A DNA stretch of 64,000 nucleotides from Anastrepha obliqua. Lineage: Eukaryota > Arthropoda > Insecta > Diptera > Tephritidae. Under the pieces are notes generated by a model. The model saw only the letters and a program-made list of their open reading frames with translations, was not told the DNA's origin and ran no database searches. Shown here one piece after another: positions 10,696 to 21,705 of the stretch (position 1 is its first letter; each line of letters begins with the position of its first letter). The stretch is from contig NC_072895.1 of assembly GCF_027943255.1 (NCBI RefSeq), positions 76,262,001 through 76,326,000 on the forward strand, read 5' to 3'. A program made the position numbers and the translations under genes.

Positions 10696-11569
10696 TAAAT
10701 CGTTCGTTGCGCAAGACTGTGTGTTCATATGTGCATATGTATGTATAAAAATATATGTGTGTCCGGTCATGTTCACTTATACATATTTAAATTGCATTAA
10801 CCTTTGTCTCTTAAACTCGAGGTGTTGAATATGTATGCATGAATATTAACATTTCCTTAGGGCACGACGAATTCAAATTTTTTACACTAATATGAGAACA
10901 GAACAGTGTATTAGAAATAAAAACACTAGTTTGTGTAGACATTGGCAGGCAATGGCAAACAACCGAGTATATTTCTGCCATGAAACACAGCCTGCAAAGG
11001 ATGTGCACGCTAATTGTATGTACAGGTATGAGTATACTTATACATATGTATACATATTAGTTTATAATTTTAATTTGCAAGACTTAAATATTTTCAATAT
11101 ATATATGACATTAATTTTTTTAAAACATATTTCATTTAATCGAGAGCTACACTCATTATCAGTACAACTAAATCATAAAGTTTTTACTTCTCTTCTACTT
11201 CTCTTGAGGATTACAAGTATAGTAAGTGAGTTATTGTGCTTCGTCTCTTCGTTATTGATAATAATCAAATTAAAATGTTGGGTTAATGTTGCACAATGTC
11301 AACGAGGAGTCCTATTTCTATATTTAATGCCTCTATATTTAACGCCTCATGCACAACAGCATGTCTGATGATTGGGTTATGACACATAATCTTAGTCCAA
11401 TTTTTTATGAGGATTTCAAATCTGTAACTGAAATTTCAGTATCAGCTCTTGTTGAAAAATATGACACCGTCTTTTTTAAAAAAATACTAATATTTAAAGA
11501 TAATCATATTTTATTTTGTTTTTAAGTTGAAAAAACCTTTTTTTTGTTAGATTGTTTTTTTTTTTTGTT
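10696..11569. other. No recognised gene apart from a SINE scrap
   Basis: AT-rich. An open frame 10892-11368 runs over the SINE fragment and low-complexity sequence, and has no family resemblance; I do not call it. Confidence 0.5.
10943..10998 (+). repeat. SINE body fragment
   Basis: It contains GGCAGGCAATGGCAAAC followed by a TTTCTGCCATGAAA block, the central body of the SINE family; both ends are missing. Confidence 0.65.
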
Positions 11570-13288
11570 TTAAGCTGAAGGCAGGGAGCTGTTCTGAATG
11601 CTCAGCCATCATGTGCCCGAGTAGACCAATCTTTTTTAATCCAATGTTGTGTTTTACCCAGACCCATTCGCTTTGCCTCTTTATCCAGTTTGGAGAAGGC
11701 AGAACTAACAGCGCGGTTGTTAAGACCGATGATATCGATATCATCGGCATACGCCAACAATTTTACGCTCTTATAAAATATTGTGCCTGACCGATTAAAT
11801 TCTGGTTAAAGAAGTCACACGACAGCGAGTTACCCTGTCTGAAACCTCGTCTGGTATCAAACGGCTCGGAGAGGTCCTTCCCAATTCTGACGGCGCTGCT
11901 GGTGTTGAGCAACGTCATCTTGCATAGCCATATTAGTTTTGCAGGGATAACAAATTCAGACATCGTTGCATACAGGAAACTAGTTTTCGTATTGTCGAAT
12001 GCAGCTTTGAAGTCGACAAAAAGATAGTGTGTGTCGATTCTCCTTTCATGGGTCTTTTCCAAGATTTGGGGTATTGTAAATATTTGGTCGATGGTAGACT
12101 TTCCAGTTCTAAAGCCACACTGATAAAGTCCAATCAGTTGGTTGACGGGGGGCTTCAGCCTTTCACATAATACGCTCGCTAGAACCTTACAGGCGATATT
12201 TAAAAGACTAATCCCGCGGTAATTGGCACAGATTGCAGGATCACCCTTCTTATGGATTGGGCAGAGCACACTTAAATTCCAATCGGCAGGCATGCTATCA
12301 TCCGACCATATTTTGCATAGAAACTGATGCATGCACCTTACCAACTCCTTGCCGCCATGTTTGAATAGCTCAGCCGGCAGTCCGTCGGCGCCCGCGGCTT
12401 CGTTGTTCTTTAGCCGTGATATTGCTATTCTCACCTCGTCATGGTGGGGTAGCGGAACGACAATTCCGTCGTCATCTTCACATTCTCTGTGACATGCGCA
12501 GCTGTCACTGTTGAACATGTTCGAGAAGTGTTCCCTCCATAATTTAAGATTGCTCTGTACATCAGTCACCAGTTCGCCATCTTTGTTCTTACAGGAAAAC
12601 GGTCTTAAAACCTTCTGTAAGCTGCCGAACTTTGTGGTAGAATTTTAGGGCGTTGTTCCTGTTGGCCAGCATCTCAAGCCCTTCGTACTCATGTATTTCG
12701 GCCTCTCGTTTCTTCTTTCGGATAATACGTCTCTCTTCCTTTTTTAGCTCTAGTGATCCCACATGGCTCCCGTTGCGCCCGATCGCAGTGTGGCTCTATA
12801 GGCGGCATCCTTTCTTTCAGTGGCAGCATGACATTTCTCGTCGTACCAACTCGCCGGTATCCGATTTCTTCTTCGGCGGCGGTACGTAGAGAACGAGAAA
12901 TGTTGCTCCATTGCTTGTGCATGCCGGTTTGTTGGGGAGTGCTCTCTGAGACCAGGAGTGAGAGTCGAGTGGCGAATCTTCTGGCTGTCTGTTGTGAGTG
13001 CAGCTTTTCGATGTTGAACATTATTTGCGTAGGTAGATGTACGTTTTTTGCTGCACAGAGATGTGTGCGCAGTTTGGCTGCAACAAGGTAATGATCCGAG
13101 TCAGTGTTAGGTCCTCGGATAGTACGTACATCTAATACACTAGAAGCGTGTCTTCCATCTATCACAACATGATCGATCTGCTTTCGCGTTTTTCGATCAG
13201 GGGACACCCAGGTACCGTTATGCTGAAATCTGGGGCTGCAGACTACCATGTTTCGGGCCCCGGCGAAGTCGATCAGCCTCTGTCCGTC
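11570..13288 (-). mobile_element. RTE-type LINE, copy 1
   Basis: A minus-strand non-LTR element with endonuclease C-terminus (13288 to about 12700), linker and reverse transcriptase (12569 to about 11660). The catalytic YADD motif is readable at 11758-11729 in a shifted frame. It is 5'-truncated within the endonuclease, directly against a SINE tail. Left of 11660 the RTE sequence stops, and an unfamiliar 90-bp segment ends in an A-rich run (minus-strand sense). Copies 2 (27545) and 3 (60955) belong to the same family. Confidence 0.85.
11763..12569 (-). pseudogene. RTE reverse transcriptase (partial)
   Basis: A 268-residue open frame. Landmarks in order are LKNNEAAGADGLPAELFKHG, YRGISLLNIACKVL, YQCGFRTGKSTIDQIFTI, FVDFKAAFDN (first catalytic Asp) and GFRQGNSLSCDF. 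The frame breaks before the YADD box, which continues in another frame to about 11729. RT copies the LINE RNA at a nicked target site. A shift also separates it from the endonuclease. Confidence 0.85.
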
Positions 13289-13294
13289 AAACAC
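12689..13294 (-). pseudogene. RTE endonuclease C-terminal part
   Basis: An AP-endonuclease-type domain. LIDFAGARNMVV, RKTRKQIDHVVID and the terminal SDHYLVAAK catalytic motif (Asp-His) are visible, followed by the linker toward RT. The N-terminal catalytic half is missing. The frame starts at the junction with the SINE tail, so the Met is incidental. Confidence 0.8.
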
Positions 13295-13325
13295 CCAAAA
13301 AGGGTGTATGCGCCAATTATATATA
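13291..13325 (+). repeat. SINE tail fragment
   Basis: Contains ACACCCAAAAAGGGTG and CGCCAATTATATATA, identical in layout to the 3' end of the SINE at 3306. It is fused on the left to a truncated LINE and on the right to a DD41D terminal repeat. Confidence 0.75.
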
Positions 13326-13494
13326 CAGGGTTGGCCATATTAAACTGACCCATGTGATTATTAAAAAAATATGGAAAAAGAAACATTTTTTTGTGTTTCA
13401 TTGTGAAAAACATTTAGTTCAAGGAGATTCGTTTACATCACTTTTTGAATATGATATCGCGCAAGTGGTCGCCCTTAGCACGTATTTGGATATG
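13326..13494. mobile_element. DD41D element end, 169-bp fragment
   Basis: It starts CAGGGTTGGCCATATTAAAC after a TA and continues for 169 bp almost identically to the first part of the element at 13497. It stops at TA, where the second copy begins. It therefore looks like a truncated copy into which, or beside which, a second copy inserted. Confidence 0.75.
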
Positions 13495-13496
13495 TA

Positions 13497-13856
13497 CAGG
13501 GTTGGCCATATTAAACTGACCCATGTGATTATTAAAAAAAAATGGAAAAAGAAACATTTTTTTGTGTTTCATTGTGAAAAACATTTAATTTAGTTCAAGG
13601 AGATTCGTTTACATCACTTTTTGAATATGATATCGCGCAAGTGGTCGCCCTTAGCTCGTATAGCGTAATGTGCCCGTTTTTCGGCGTTTTCCATAGTTTT
13701 GGCCAGCGTCTCGGCCGATATGGCGGCTATTTCCCGTCGGATATTGGCCTTAAGTGCGCCTAGTGTCTTTGGCTTGTTGACGTAAACCTTAGATTTCAAA
13801 TTACAGTAAAAAGTTATAGGGTTACTCAATGGGTCAGTTTAATATGGCCAACCCTG
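13497..13856 (-). mobile_element. Short DD41D mariner-type element
   Basis: Both ends carry a near-perfect 28-bp inverted repeat beginning CAGGGTTGGCCATATTAAAC, flanked by TA. The interior (13829-13614) encodes only the transposase C-terminus, with KSKVYVNKPKTLGALKANIR and the final KGDHLRDIIFKK. The catalytic core is deleted. Assignment to DD41D rests on C-terminal similarity to the fuller copies at 19308, 30908 and 41754. Confidence 0.8.
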
Positions 13857-13858
13857 TA

Positions 13859-14295
13859 TATACCTATATGTACATATAATGCAAACTCTTTGCAGGGCGG
13901 CTTCATTTTGTTTGATTTTAATATTGTAAAATTCAGCAAATGCCCCTAAAGCATGGTACCAAGTTCGCGTTTCACGTTAAATAACTGTCAAAATCCATAC
14001 AAATTGCATTGTTGCGAAATATGCGAAGTAGTTCTCAGTTCACACCGAGAAAACACCACGCAACATGATGTCAGTAATATTTTATCACATCAATTTAAAA
14101 TGCACATATCAATTAAAATTGGGCGAAAACTGACGTTCGTTTACAAGTGAAGTGTTTGTGTTTGAATACTCCGAAGAAATTGCATTTTTAAGTGAAACGT
14201 CTTCGCAAAGAGTGTAAGTAAATCTTCTTTATATTTTTGGTTTTTGCCTTATTGCCGATTGAAATCCTGTTTTAAAATTGTAAGAAATTGAAAGC
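13859..14295. other. Mostly unassigned; possible untranslated exon
   Basis: No coding region recognised. A stretch from about 14100 ends at a consensus donor GTAAGT (14213) and could be a 5' untranslated exon. There is no further support. Confidence 0.2.
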
Positions 14296-14455
14296 ACGTG
14301 CACAGGTCAAACCGGCGTAACTTTTACAAATGTCAAGTAATAAAGTTAACATTTTGGTAGGAACAAAAAAGACAGAGCGCAGATCATTTGACAGAGCTCA
14401 AATCACCTGGTGGTTGTTCCGGGAACTTTTTGTCAAGGAGGTATGTGATAATATG
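14296..14455. mobile_element. mariner end fragment
   Basis: The blocks CGTAACTTTTACAAA and CACCTGGTGGTTGTTCCG, 100 bp apart, match the right end of the mariner at 20950-21705 in the same orientation. No transposase remains here. Confidence 0.6.
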
Positions 14456-15918
14456 AATATTATAGAGCATTTTCAAGCGTGGACAGTCTAGAAGCAGTCA
14501 CCTGCCTCGAAAAATGTTTCAATCATCCCAGCTAACTATAATTATGTGGGAATTAGCATAAGCTTCGACATTTTTTAACTTACACAACTTTACGAAATTT
14601 GTTCCTGGAATATTTCCAGACGTCGAATAACTTTAATTCGTCTCTGCAATCTTCAGCAGAGAAAAGTGTGGAGCAAATGAATAGTGTTGTGCAGCATTAA
14701 TAAAAGCAAAGCTAGCTCTTTAACAGCACTTGGAATTCCTTCCGGAATAGTTGCCGCAAAGCACGATAAATATGTTCGGGGCGAAATTTACACAAATGGC
14801 CCTTGAAGAAACACTAATGAACTAGAACTTATTTCGATTTTGATTGTATATTTTGCTTTGAGTTTAAAAAACAAATAAATGAATGAACTGTTTTAATTTA
14901 CTATATATCACGATAAGCCAAATGCAAGTTGCTGGGGAAATTTCACGGCAATGAAGTTAGTACCAGCATCTTAAGGCTCACGCAACAGTTTATTTTAGAG
15001 TTCTTCATGGAAGCCCCGTATACTTGCAATTTAGTGTTGCATTTAAAATGCAGCAATCATGACTTCAACTCGCGAATTCAAGTGTTTACTCGTTAATTTC
15101 CTTTGCATAGTTGGTTTACCGAAAACTATTAACATTGCATATTTACAATATTTTCAATATCGCGGCTATGTTATATCTAAACTTTTTTCACGTATAAGAA
15201 ATGTGTATGTGTTTAAACGTGAATGCCACAACCACAGAAATTTAATGTAAAATAAAAAAAATATTTATTCTATTTAAACTTCAATGTTGTTTTTTTAGTC
15301 TTAACAGAAAATAACCTTTAACGAGATCGAAAATTAAGGAGATAGCTACTATAGAGAAATGAAACAAATTAAAACACTGATTAATTTTTCATTTTCAACG
15401 GTTACAACTCTTAAACGGTTTCAACATTTAAAAAAAATTTCGACGGCGCAGCATCTTTTCGGCGGATCTTTTCTTTTTTTAATGGGCATGCAGCCTGACG
15501 AACTACATTTGTAATTTTTAATTTATCGTGTGATTTTTTTTCTTTTTGGCACTGCGTGCTTAAAATAAGAGGTCAACATTTTCAAGAAAGCTTCGTCCAA
15601 AAATGTTTCATAAAAAAATATGTAATACATCTGTAACGTAATTTAATTGTGTTTGTACAGTTGAAATTTTCAATAAATCAGACGCGATATGTTCGAGAGG
15701 GCTAATTTGAAAAATGTATTATCGCGAAAAACGTTTGGAAAGTTTCTGATATGCTTCGAACTGAGATTCAAAATAGAAGTATTTACATATTTTTATGTCA
15801 TTCATTTTCATTTCATAGTAGAATATAATCGGCAGGTGGTTAAAAGAGAAATTTCTCAACGATCCGGTAGCGAGTATTTATCTATTAACTTCTGATATAG
15901 TTTATCGGAAGTGAGCTG
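14456..15918. other. No recognised gene
   Basis: AT-rich; short frames at 15059-15250 and 15689-15895 have no family resemblance. Confidence 0.5.
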
Positions 15919-16377
15919 CTAACCGCCAGCTGCCTTCGACGCACCGTGCCTTCTTATTTTTAATAGCATTAACTTGTCGTCCAGCCAGCTAATGCGAAGT
16001 TTTTCTATATTTGCAATGAGATTTTGTAAACTATTTTCTAAAATATTCCCAATGATCGAACTAACCTGCCTTTTCCTAGCCAGACCTTGTTCAAAATTAA
16101 ATTGTCTTTTCAAGCATTCAGTTAGGCTATCTCCGGCTGAAGACAATATTAACAAGTCAATGAAAAAAACGTCCCTGAACGACTTTTTTTGTAAATTTCC
16201 CAGTAGCCTAACCCTTAAAGAGTTAAAAATAATCCTATTCAATCATTTACAAATAATCCTCTTCAATCATTTATAATCTACAAAATAATGTAAACACCAG
16301 AACACCAAGTGGTTATATTTAATAAAAGTATTATTATCTTCCGTATACGTGCGTACACTCTCGCCGTCTCTTTCACA
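15919..16377 (-). other. Unclassified 107-residue frame and short tandem repeat
   Basis: A minus-strand frame 16242-15919 is Leu/Lys/Arg-rich and may belong to the neighbouring Gypsy element or its flank, but I recognise no domain. A 23-bp unit around AATAATCCT is duplicated in tandem at 16228-16273. The region could include a degraded long terminal repeat; no matching copy is in the window. Confidence 0.25.
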
Positions 16378-18007
16378 CTACTCTTTCTGTGTCGTTGACA
16401 GCTTGGCCTCTCCGGACTCCTCGCCGTTCCACGACGAGTCTCCTTCGCCATCATGAATGTCTAATTCTGGATTATTAGCGCACCATGGTTTGAGATGATC
16501 GGCGGACAGCACATTGCAATAGCGGCGCTGAGTCACCATCGTGTCCGGTAAATCTTCCACGATATAGCAGTCATAGTTTAATACCTTCGTCACCTGTTAT
16601 GGACCCTTGTACACAGGATTGAGATTGTGGGATTCACCCGTAGCTGTGGACACATTGTCAATCACCACCAAGTCGCCAAATTCGTACTTGTGCGGTTTCT
16701 GATGTCGTTTGTCGTATCTCTCTTTCCGTTTATTACGTTCGATCATAATATTGGAAGCTGCTATATCGCGTTTCTCCTCCATGTCTGACACATGGACAAC
16801 TTCATCATCCATAGTTTGGATCATTCGGTTGTGACTAACATCCCTTGGATCGAAATAGATCACAAGTTCGTTTGAGGTATATTTCGTTACCTCATTCTTT
16901 TTCGAGTTTAGACTCCATTGGATTGCCATCAATGATTCATCCCATACCTTGTTATTTTCCACTGTACATCTTAAAGCGTTCAATAAAGTTTTATTCGCGC
17001 GCTCAGCCTGCCCATTGGCTCTTGTAGTTCTTATAGCGTTTTTGACATGCTGGATGCCCTTTTGGTTGAGAAATCTATCGAAGAGTTTCGACGTGAAGAC
17101 TGTACGACGATCCGAGGTAACACGCAGTGGTTGTCCGAAAATACCCATTACTTCCTCCATTGCTTTGATTACTGGCTCGCTCGTAGTATTTCTGACAGAT
17201 TTGAGCAGTACATATTTGCTGAATCCGCAAACAATAACCAACACGTAGACGTTTTCCGATTTACTCCCGGGAAATGGACCCATATGGTCGATGTGCAAAC
17301 GTCTGAATGGGATCGGTAGTACGTCGGCAACATGAAGTTCTCTCTCCCTCTTACCTCCCTTGGCCTTATTCAAACAACATTCTTCGCAAGCCGCAATATA
17401 AGATTTTACGTAACATCGCATTCGTGGGAACCATAAATGTTTTCTAAGACGGTCTAATGTTGTTTCCAGTGCAAAATGCCCTGCATCGTCATGACTTGCT
17501 TTCACTACCCGCCATAGTACTGACTGTGGGGCAACGGGTTTGTGATGCTCCTCCACCTTTCAGAATAACCGTGAATATCGCATGGCATAATCCTCTTTCA
17601 GCTGCTTTAGCTCATCTTCGCTTGTCTCCTCTTCGCCTTTGATAATTGCGCTTATTCGTCGTATTTTTTTATCTTGTAGTAGTACGGTGGATACCCAATC
17701 CTCCATAGTTTTACTGATGGATAATACCTTATCCGCGACTGTTGATGGACATGACGGTCCTTCTACTGGCAATCTACTTAGCGTATCGACATGCTGCATT
17801 TTAGTACTTGGTCGATGAGAGAAGTCAAGAGAAGTCGAACTCCTGCAGACGTAGCCACCACCTGACTATTCGTGGCCTCAATGGTGTAACCTTTTTGGTC
17901 GTCACTACAGCATTACAATCAGTCCGCAGCACGAAGGTTGTGCCGAGAAGATACAGCCTGAATCTTTCCAACGATTCCACAATCGCGAGGAAGCAAATTT
18001 GTGGCAT
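16378..18007 (-). mobile_element. Ty3/Gypsy retrotransposon pol remnant
   Basis: Reading leftward: the C-terminal part of RNase H (18007-17825, with RTDCNAVV), the linker with HVDTLSRLP (17799-17560), integrase (17556-16597), and a downstream tail (16593-16378). Gag, protease and RT are absent, and no pair of long terminal repeats is visible. A frameshift lies near 17812, and in-frame stops at 17559-17557 and 16596-16594. It is a fragment and inactive. Confidence 0.85.
16597..17556 (-). pseudogene. Gypsy integrase
   Basis: A 319-residue frame. An HHCC zinc-binding N-terminus is visible (H..AGH, then CEECC). The catalytic DDE residues sit in LHIDHMGPF, VTSDRRTVF and NGQAERANK. A C-terminal region KRKERYDKRH then EFGDLVVIDN leads to a stop in YKGP, just where the reading continues after one stop codon. 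Integrase inserts the cDNA into the genome. The first Met is internal to the polyprotein. Confidence 0.85.
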
Positions 18008-19307
18008 TATGGTTATGGCACTTCTACTTTGGGCTTGGATGGTAGGTTGGCTAAGTTATGTAAAATTATGTCTAACCCTAAGCCAACCGAACTCTTACTC
18101 GGCTCTCAGTTAATTTGACAAAATCAGCCACTGATCTACCGTAAATGTAGAATTTGGTTCACAAATATTTAATTTTTTTACACAATCCTAACCTAAATTT
18201 TAATTTCGGTTTACAAAAGCTGATTATTTTGACACTTTCTCTTCGTTTTCTCGAACACCCCATCTACAATTCCGTCTCAGGTTAAGTTCACGTTTCCACT
18301 TTTATCTGTTGTTCTTATAGTCCATCATTATTACCAGTTCGTACATTTTGATTTTGTCTCTTCAAACAGCGAATAGTTTTATGAAGGTATTTTTCATAAA
18401 CGGATTCAGATGTTTGCCATTGCCTGACACTGGTTAACATTTTTAAACAAAATTTTGACGTTTAGAGCCTGTACTGCTGGATTGTCACTCACTAACACTC
18501 GGCTGCGGCTACTTCATTATTGAAAAAAAATCACATATAAATAAGTCTAATGAATACCCATCTATTTTTCAAGTGTATAATGCACGCGGTAAGAACAAAT
18601 ACACGTGTATATGTATGTAGTGTATTTGCGCCGCACGCCACAGGTAATGCTCTTGCATACATATGCATGTTTAAGTGTATACACATACATTCATGAAATG
18701 TGTATGTATTTTTATATACATGTAAACATGCCTATACACGACACGATATATCTACATATGTACTTACACTGGATGCATTTGTATAATATTTACACTCATT
18801 ATTTATTTATAGATATAAATACATATATACAAATGTTTAATTGAGTAAATACACATACATATGAAAATCTTAAGACATACGTAAATCAGCTTTAATAGAA
18901 ATATAAATATTATAAAGAGACACTTAAAATATTAAATACAGTACCCTTTCGTTTAAGAGAACTCATTGCGCCAAATACTGCTCACGTAAATAAAGTTTTC
19001 ATGTACAGGTGTATAAGATATTTACATTGACAACCTGCATAATATATAATATATTATGGGATACTGAAAACTAAAAATTGAAGCAATTCGATTTATTTTT
19101 ATGTACCTATATTTGACGGAAGTTTTCTAAATTTCTGGTTAATATTGGCCTTAGCCGGTGGAAACTGAGCAGAAAGATGGCTTAAAATTAAAATTTTATT
19201 TTCCCCGAAGTCTGGTTAGCTAACTTCGGATTAATTTGATAATTGTGAATATTTTAGAACATAAAGAAGAAAAATTAAAATAATTTAATAATAATAAAAG
19301 ATATGTA
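18008..19307. other. No recognised gene; TACATA-rich
   Basis: Between 18600 and 18850 the sequence is rich in TACATA/TATG repeats, which create a spurious open frame. The rest is AT-rich without recognised features. Confidence 0.5.
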
Positions 19308-20255
19308 CAGGGTCCGCCATATAACTTTACGGAATTAAAAATGCTGCAATATAAAAAAGAAACTACTCAATATTTTTCCAAACTGTTTTTTTTTTTTTTT
19401 TTTTTTTGAAGTACAATCCTTCCGGTTAATGATGGAACCCAACTTCATTCAAATGGCTGCCTCGGCTACCCATGCACCATCCCATACGATCGGTCCAATT
19501 TTTCAACACATTTTCGATTGTATGCGGCTGTATTTCAGCTATGGCATCGCGTATGTTGGTCTTCAGTGTATCAATTATTACTGGTTTGTTGGCATAACAC
19601 TGGTCTTTGACGGCACCCCAAAGATAATAATCCAACGGCGTCAAATCGCAGCTCCGAGGCGGCCAAACGATATTAGAATTTCGGCTTATAGTGCGATCTT
19701 CGAAGACAGTGCGCAAAAGATTGATCGTAGCATTCGCTATGGGGCAAGTAGCGCCATCTTGTTGAAATCAAATGCCACCAATATCCTCCTCTTCAATTTC
19801 TCGGAACAAAAATTCGTTCAACATGGCCCGGTAACGCTCTCCATTGACGGTTATGGCCACTCCTCGCTCATTTTCGAAGAAAAATGGACCAATGATCCCT
19901 CTCGACCAAAATCCACACCAAACAGTGACTCGTTGTGAATGCACCGGCTTTTCTTCGAGTGCGTGCGGGTTTTCTGAGCCCCAAATGCGGCAATTTTGCT
20001 TGTTAACATACCCGCTTCATTCGGTGCTTTTCTTCTTCCCATTGCCGTACGTAATTTTCGTACACATTCTGCAACATTACCCACATTTTCAAAGTAATCT
20101 CGCAATATTTCCCAGCGTTCTTTGAGCGTATACACAACCATTTTCGTTCAGCGGAAGAATAAAACTAATTTTCTGTCAAATCAGATGACAGATAAGTGTT
20201 ACCATTCTTCAAATAATACCTAGTTCAAATCCGTAACGATAGATGTCGGGCCCTG
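19308..20255 (-). mobile_element. DD41D mariner-type element, second family
   Basis: Imperfect inverted repeats of about 28 bp begin CAGGGTCCGCCATATA on the left and CAGGGCCCGACATCTA on the right strand, both next to TA. The minus strand encodes an N-terminal helix-turn-helix (MVVYTLKERWEILRDYF, from 20141). After an internal deletion and frameshift near 20010 it encodes the catalytic part down to 19426. The second Asp (QQDGATC) and the third (PPRSCDLTPLDYYLW) are separated by 41 residues by my count. The first catalytic Asp region is lost. Confidence 0.85.
19426..19716 (-). pseudogene. DD41D transposase C-terminus
   Basis: This is the longest open part of the transposase at 19308-20255. It has PPRSCDLTPLDYYLWGAVKD with the third catalytic Asp, then the terminal RGSHLNEVGFHH. 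The same frame continues upstream of the Met to about 20000, so the Met is not a true start. Confidence 0.8.
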
Positions 20256-20644
20256 TATAAACAAGCATCAAATTTATAATATTTTGCACTCAACGGGCGA
20301 CACTCCACTGTTAAGGAACCTAAGAGGCAAAAAGGCATTTTGGCAATTGAAAAAACGAAGGCAAACAAAATTCCAAACTTTATTAGAAGTTAACTAACAG
20401 ATGTTCGCTAAAGAGACATGGGGGAAATTCCCCTTATGAATTTACACTCTTTTGATAGTCCCAATATGAAGAATGGATAATTTGTTTTTTTCTCTCTTCT
20501 TTTGATAATTAAGGATATCTTGATAATTGATAGTTCAGGATAACAAATAATACGAACAAGATAAACAGGAAATCTGAATGGGAATATCCCCAATACATGG
20601 AAATGTATTTTGGTACAACGACAAGCAATTGGAGCAGTATTAAT
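20256..20644. other. No recognised gene
   Basis: AT-rich spacer; the frame at 20408-20593 shows no resemblance to known families. Confidence 0.5.
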
Positions 20645-20765
20645 AACGGCGACCGTTATTAGAAAAATGCTTTTATTAATTTTGCTTTCACCGAGACTCG
20701 AACCAACGACCTCTCTGTGAATTCCGAATGGTAATCACGCACCAACCCATTCGGCTACGGCGGCA
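20645..20765 (-). repeat. SINE head half
   Basis: The tRNA-like head is present in reverse orientation: the B box complement around GAGACTCGAACC and the A box complement CCAACCCATTCGGCTA. The 3' half is missing. Confidence 0.8.
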
Positions 20766-20949
20766 TTAACTGTAATAATAATGCACTTATGTGAGTCCTC
20801 ATTTTTTATTGTTACAAAGTGTCTTACTTTACGTCTCCCCCTAATGCATGTGTGGTTGCTAACTAGAAGATGATGGACCCAAAAGAGTCGGAGGTCACGG
20901 CGTACCAAATTTATATAAAAAAGAATTGCTTCTAATCAGTCAAAACCCA

Positions 20950-21705
20950 TCCCAACTTGCGTGAACTTCTGCGCAAGGTATCAATCGTATGTTTGTGGTG
21001 GTTTGTAACAGTAATGGCATATCTATTGGTTGTTTGACTCGATCGAACAGAAAAAAATCGCAGGGAGCCATATCAGGTGAATTTGATGGCTGTTGGATGG
21101 TATTCATTTCGTTCTTCATTATTCATTTCTTTCATGGTGCAAAATCCATGGAGTGATTTTCCGAATTTTTTTTTCCTTTGTGGTGAATTCTTAGTAACTG
21201 TCGGACCTTCTGGCGCAAATTCGTGGTGCACAATACCGTTGTAATCCATAAAAACCGTGGGCGCTTTCTTTTTTGACTGAAATCGATGTGGTTTTCTTGG
21301 TCTTCATTCATTCGGAGCTCTTCACTAACTCGTCTAATGTCTACTTATAGATTAGTTGTACTCATTAATCAACGCCTCGTCTCCATTAGTGATGCGTTTC
21401 ATATATCTTAGGTCGGATTCAGCCTTAGATATTATGTCTTTGGCGATATCAGCACGGTCTCTTTTTTGCATGCAATCCAGGGCCTTTGGAACCAACTTTG
21501 CAGCAACATAGCGCAAGCCTACATCAACAACTACAATGTTCTGAACGGATCCACAAGCAATGTTCAAGTATTCCCTCTCTGATGGCGTAACTTTTACAAA
21601 CGTCAAGCAATGGCATCCTAGCAAAAAACAGAACACAAATAGTTGACTTAAAGCGTCACCTGGTGGTTGTTCCGGAAACTTTTTGATCAAAGTAGTATGG
21701 TATAC
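20950..21705 (-). mobile_element. mariner remnant
   Basis: Reading leftward from the right end (CCACCAGGTGACG and CAAAAAGTTTCCGGAAC near 21700), a frame to 21352 has KLVPKALDCMQKRDRADIAK and ITNGDEALI. That is the mariner segment leading to the first catalytic Asp. Further left, other frames read VFMDYNGIVHHEFAPEG (near 21250) and SPDMAPCDFFLF (near 21080, third Asp). The second Asp motif is missing, and several frameshifts separate the parts. The left terminal repeat was not located. Confidence 0.75.

Noticed and set aside
10892..11368. 158-residue open frame
   Set aside because: Starts in a SINE scrap and continues through AT-rich DNA with a Leu/Ile/Phe-biased translation; no conserved motif.
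16949..17319. Plus-strand frames over 16949-17319
   Set aside because: Antisense shadows of the Gypsy integrase.
18605..18844. 79-residue open frame rich in Tyr, Met and His
   Set aside because: Generated by TACATA/TATG low-complexity repeats; no domain.
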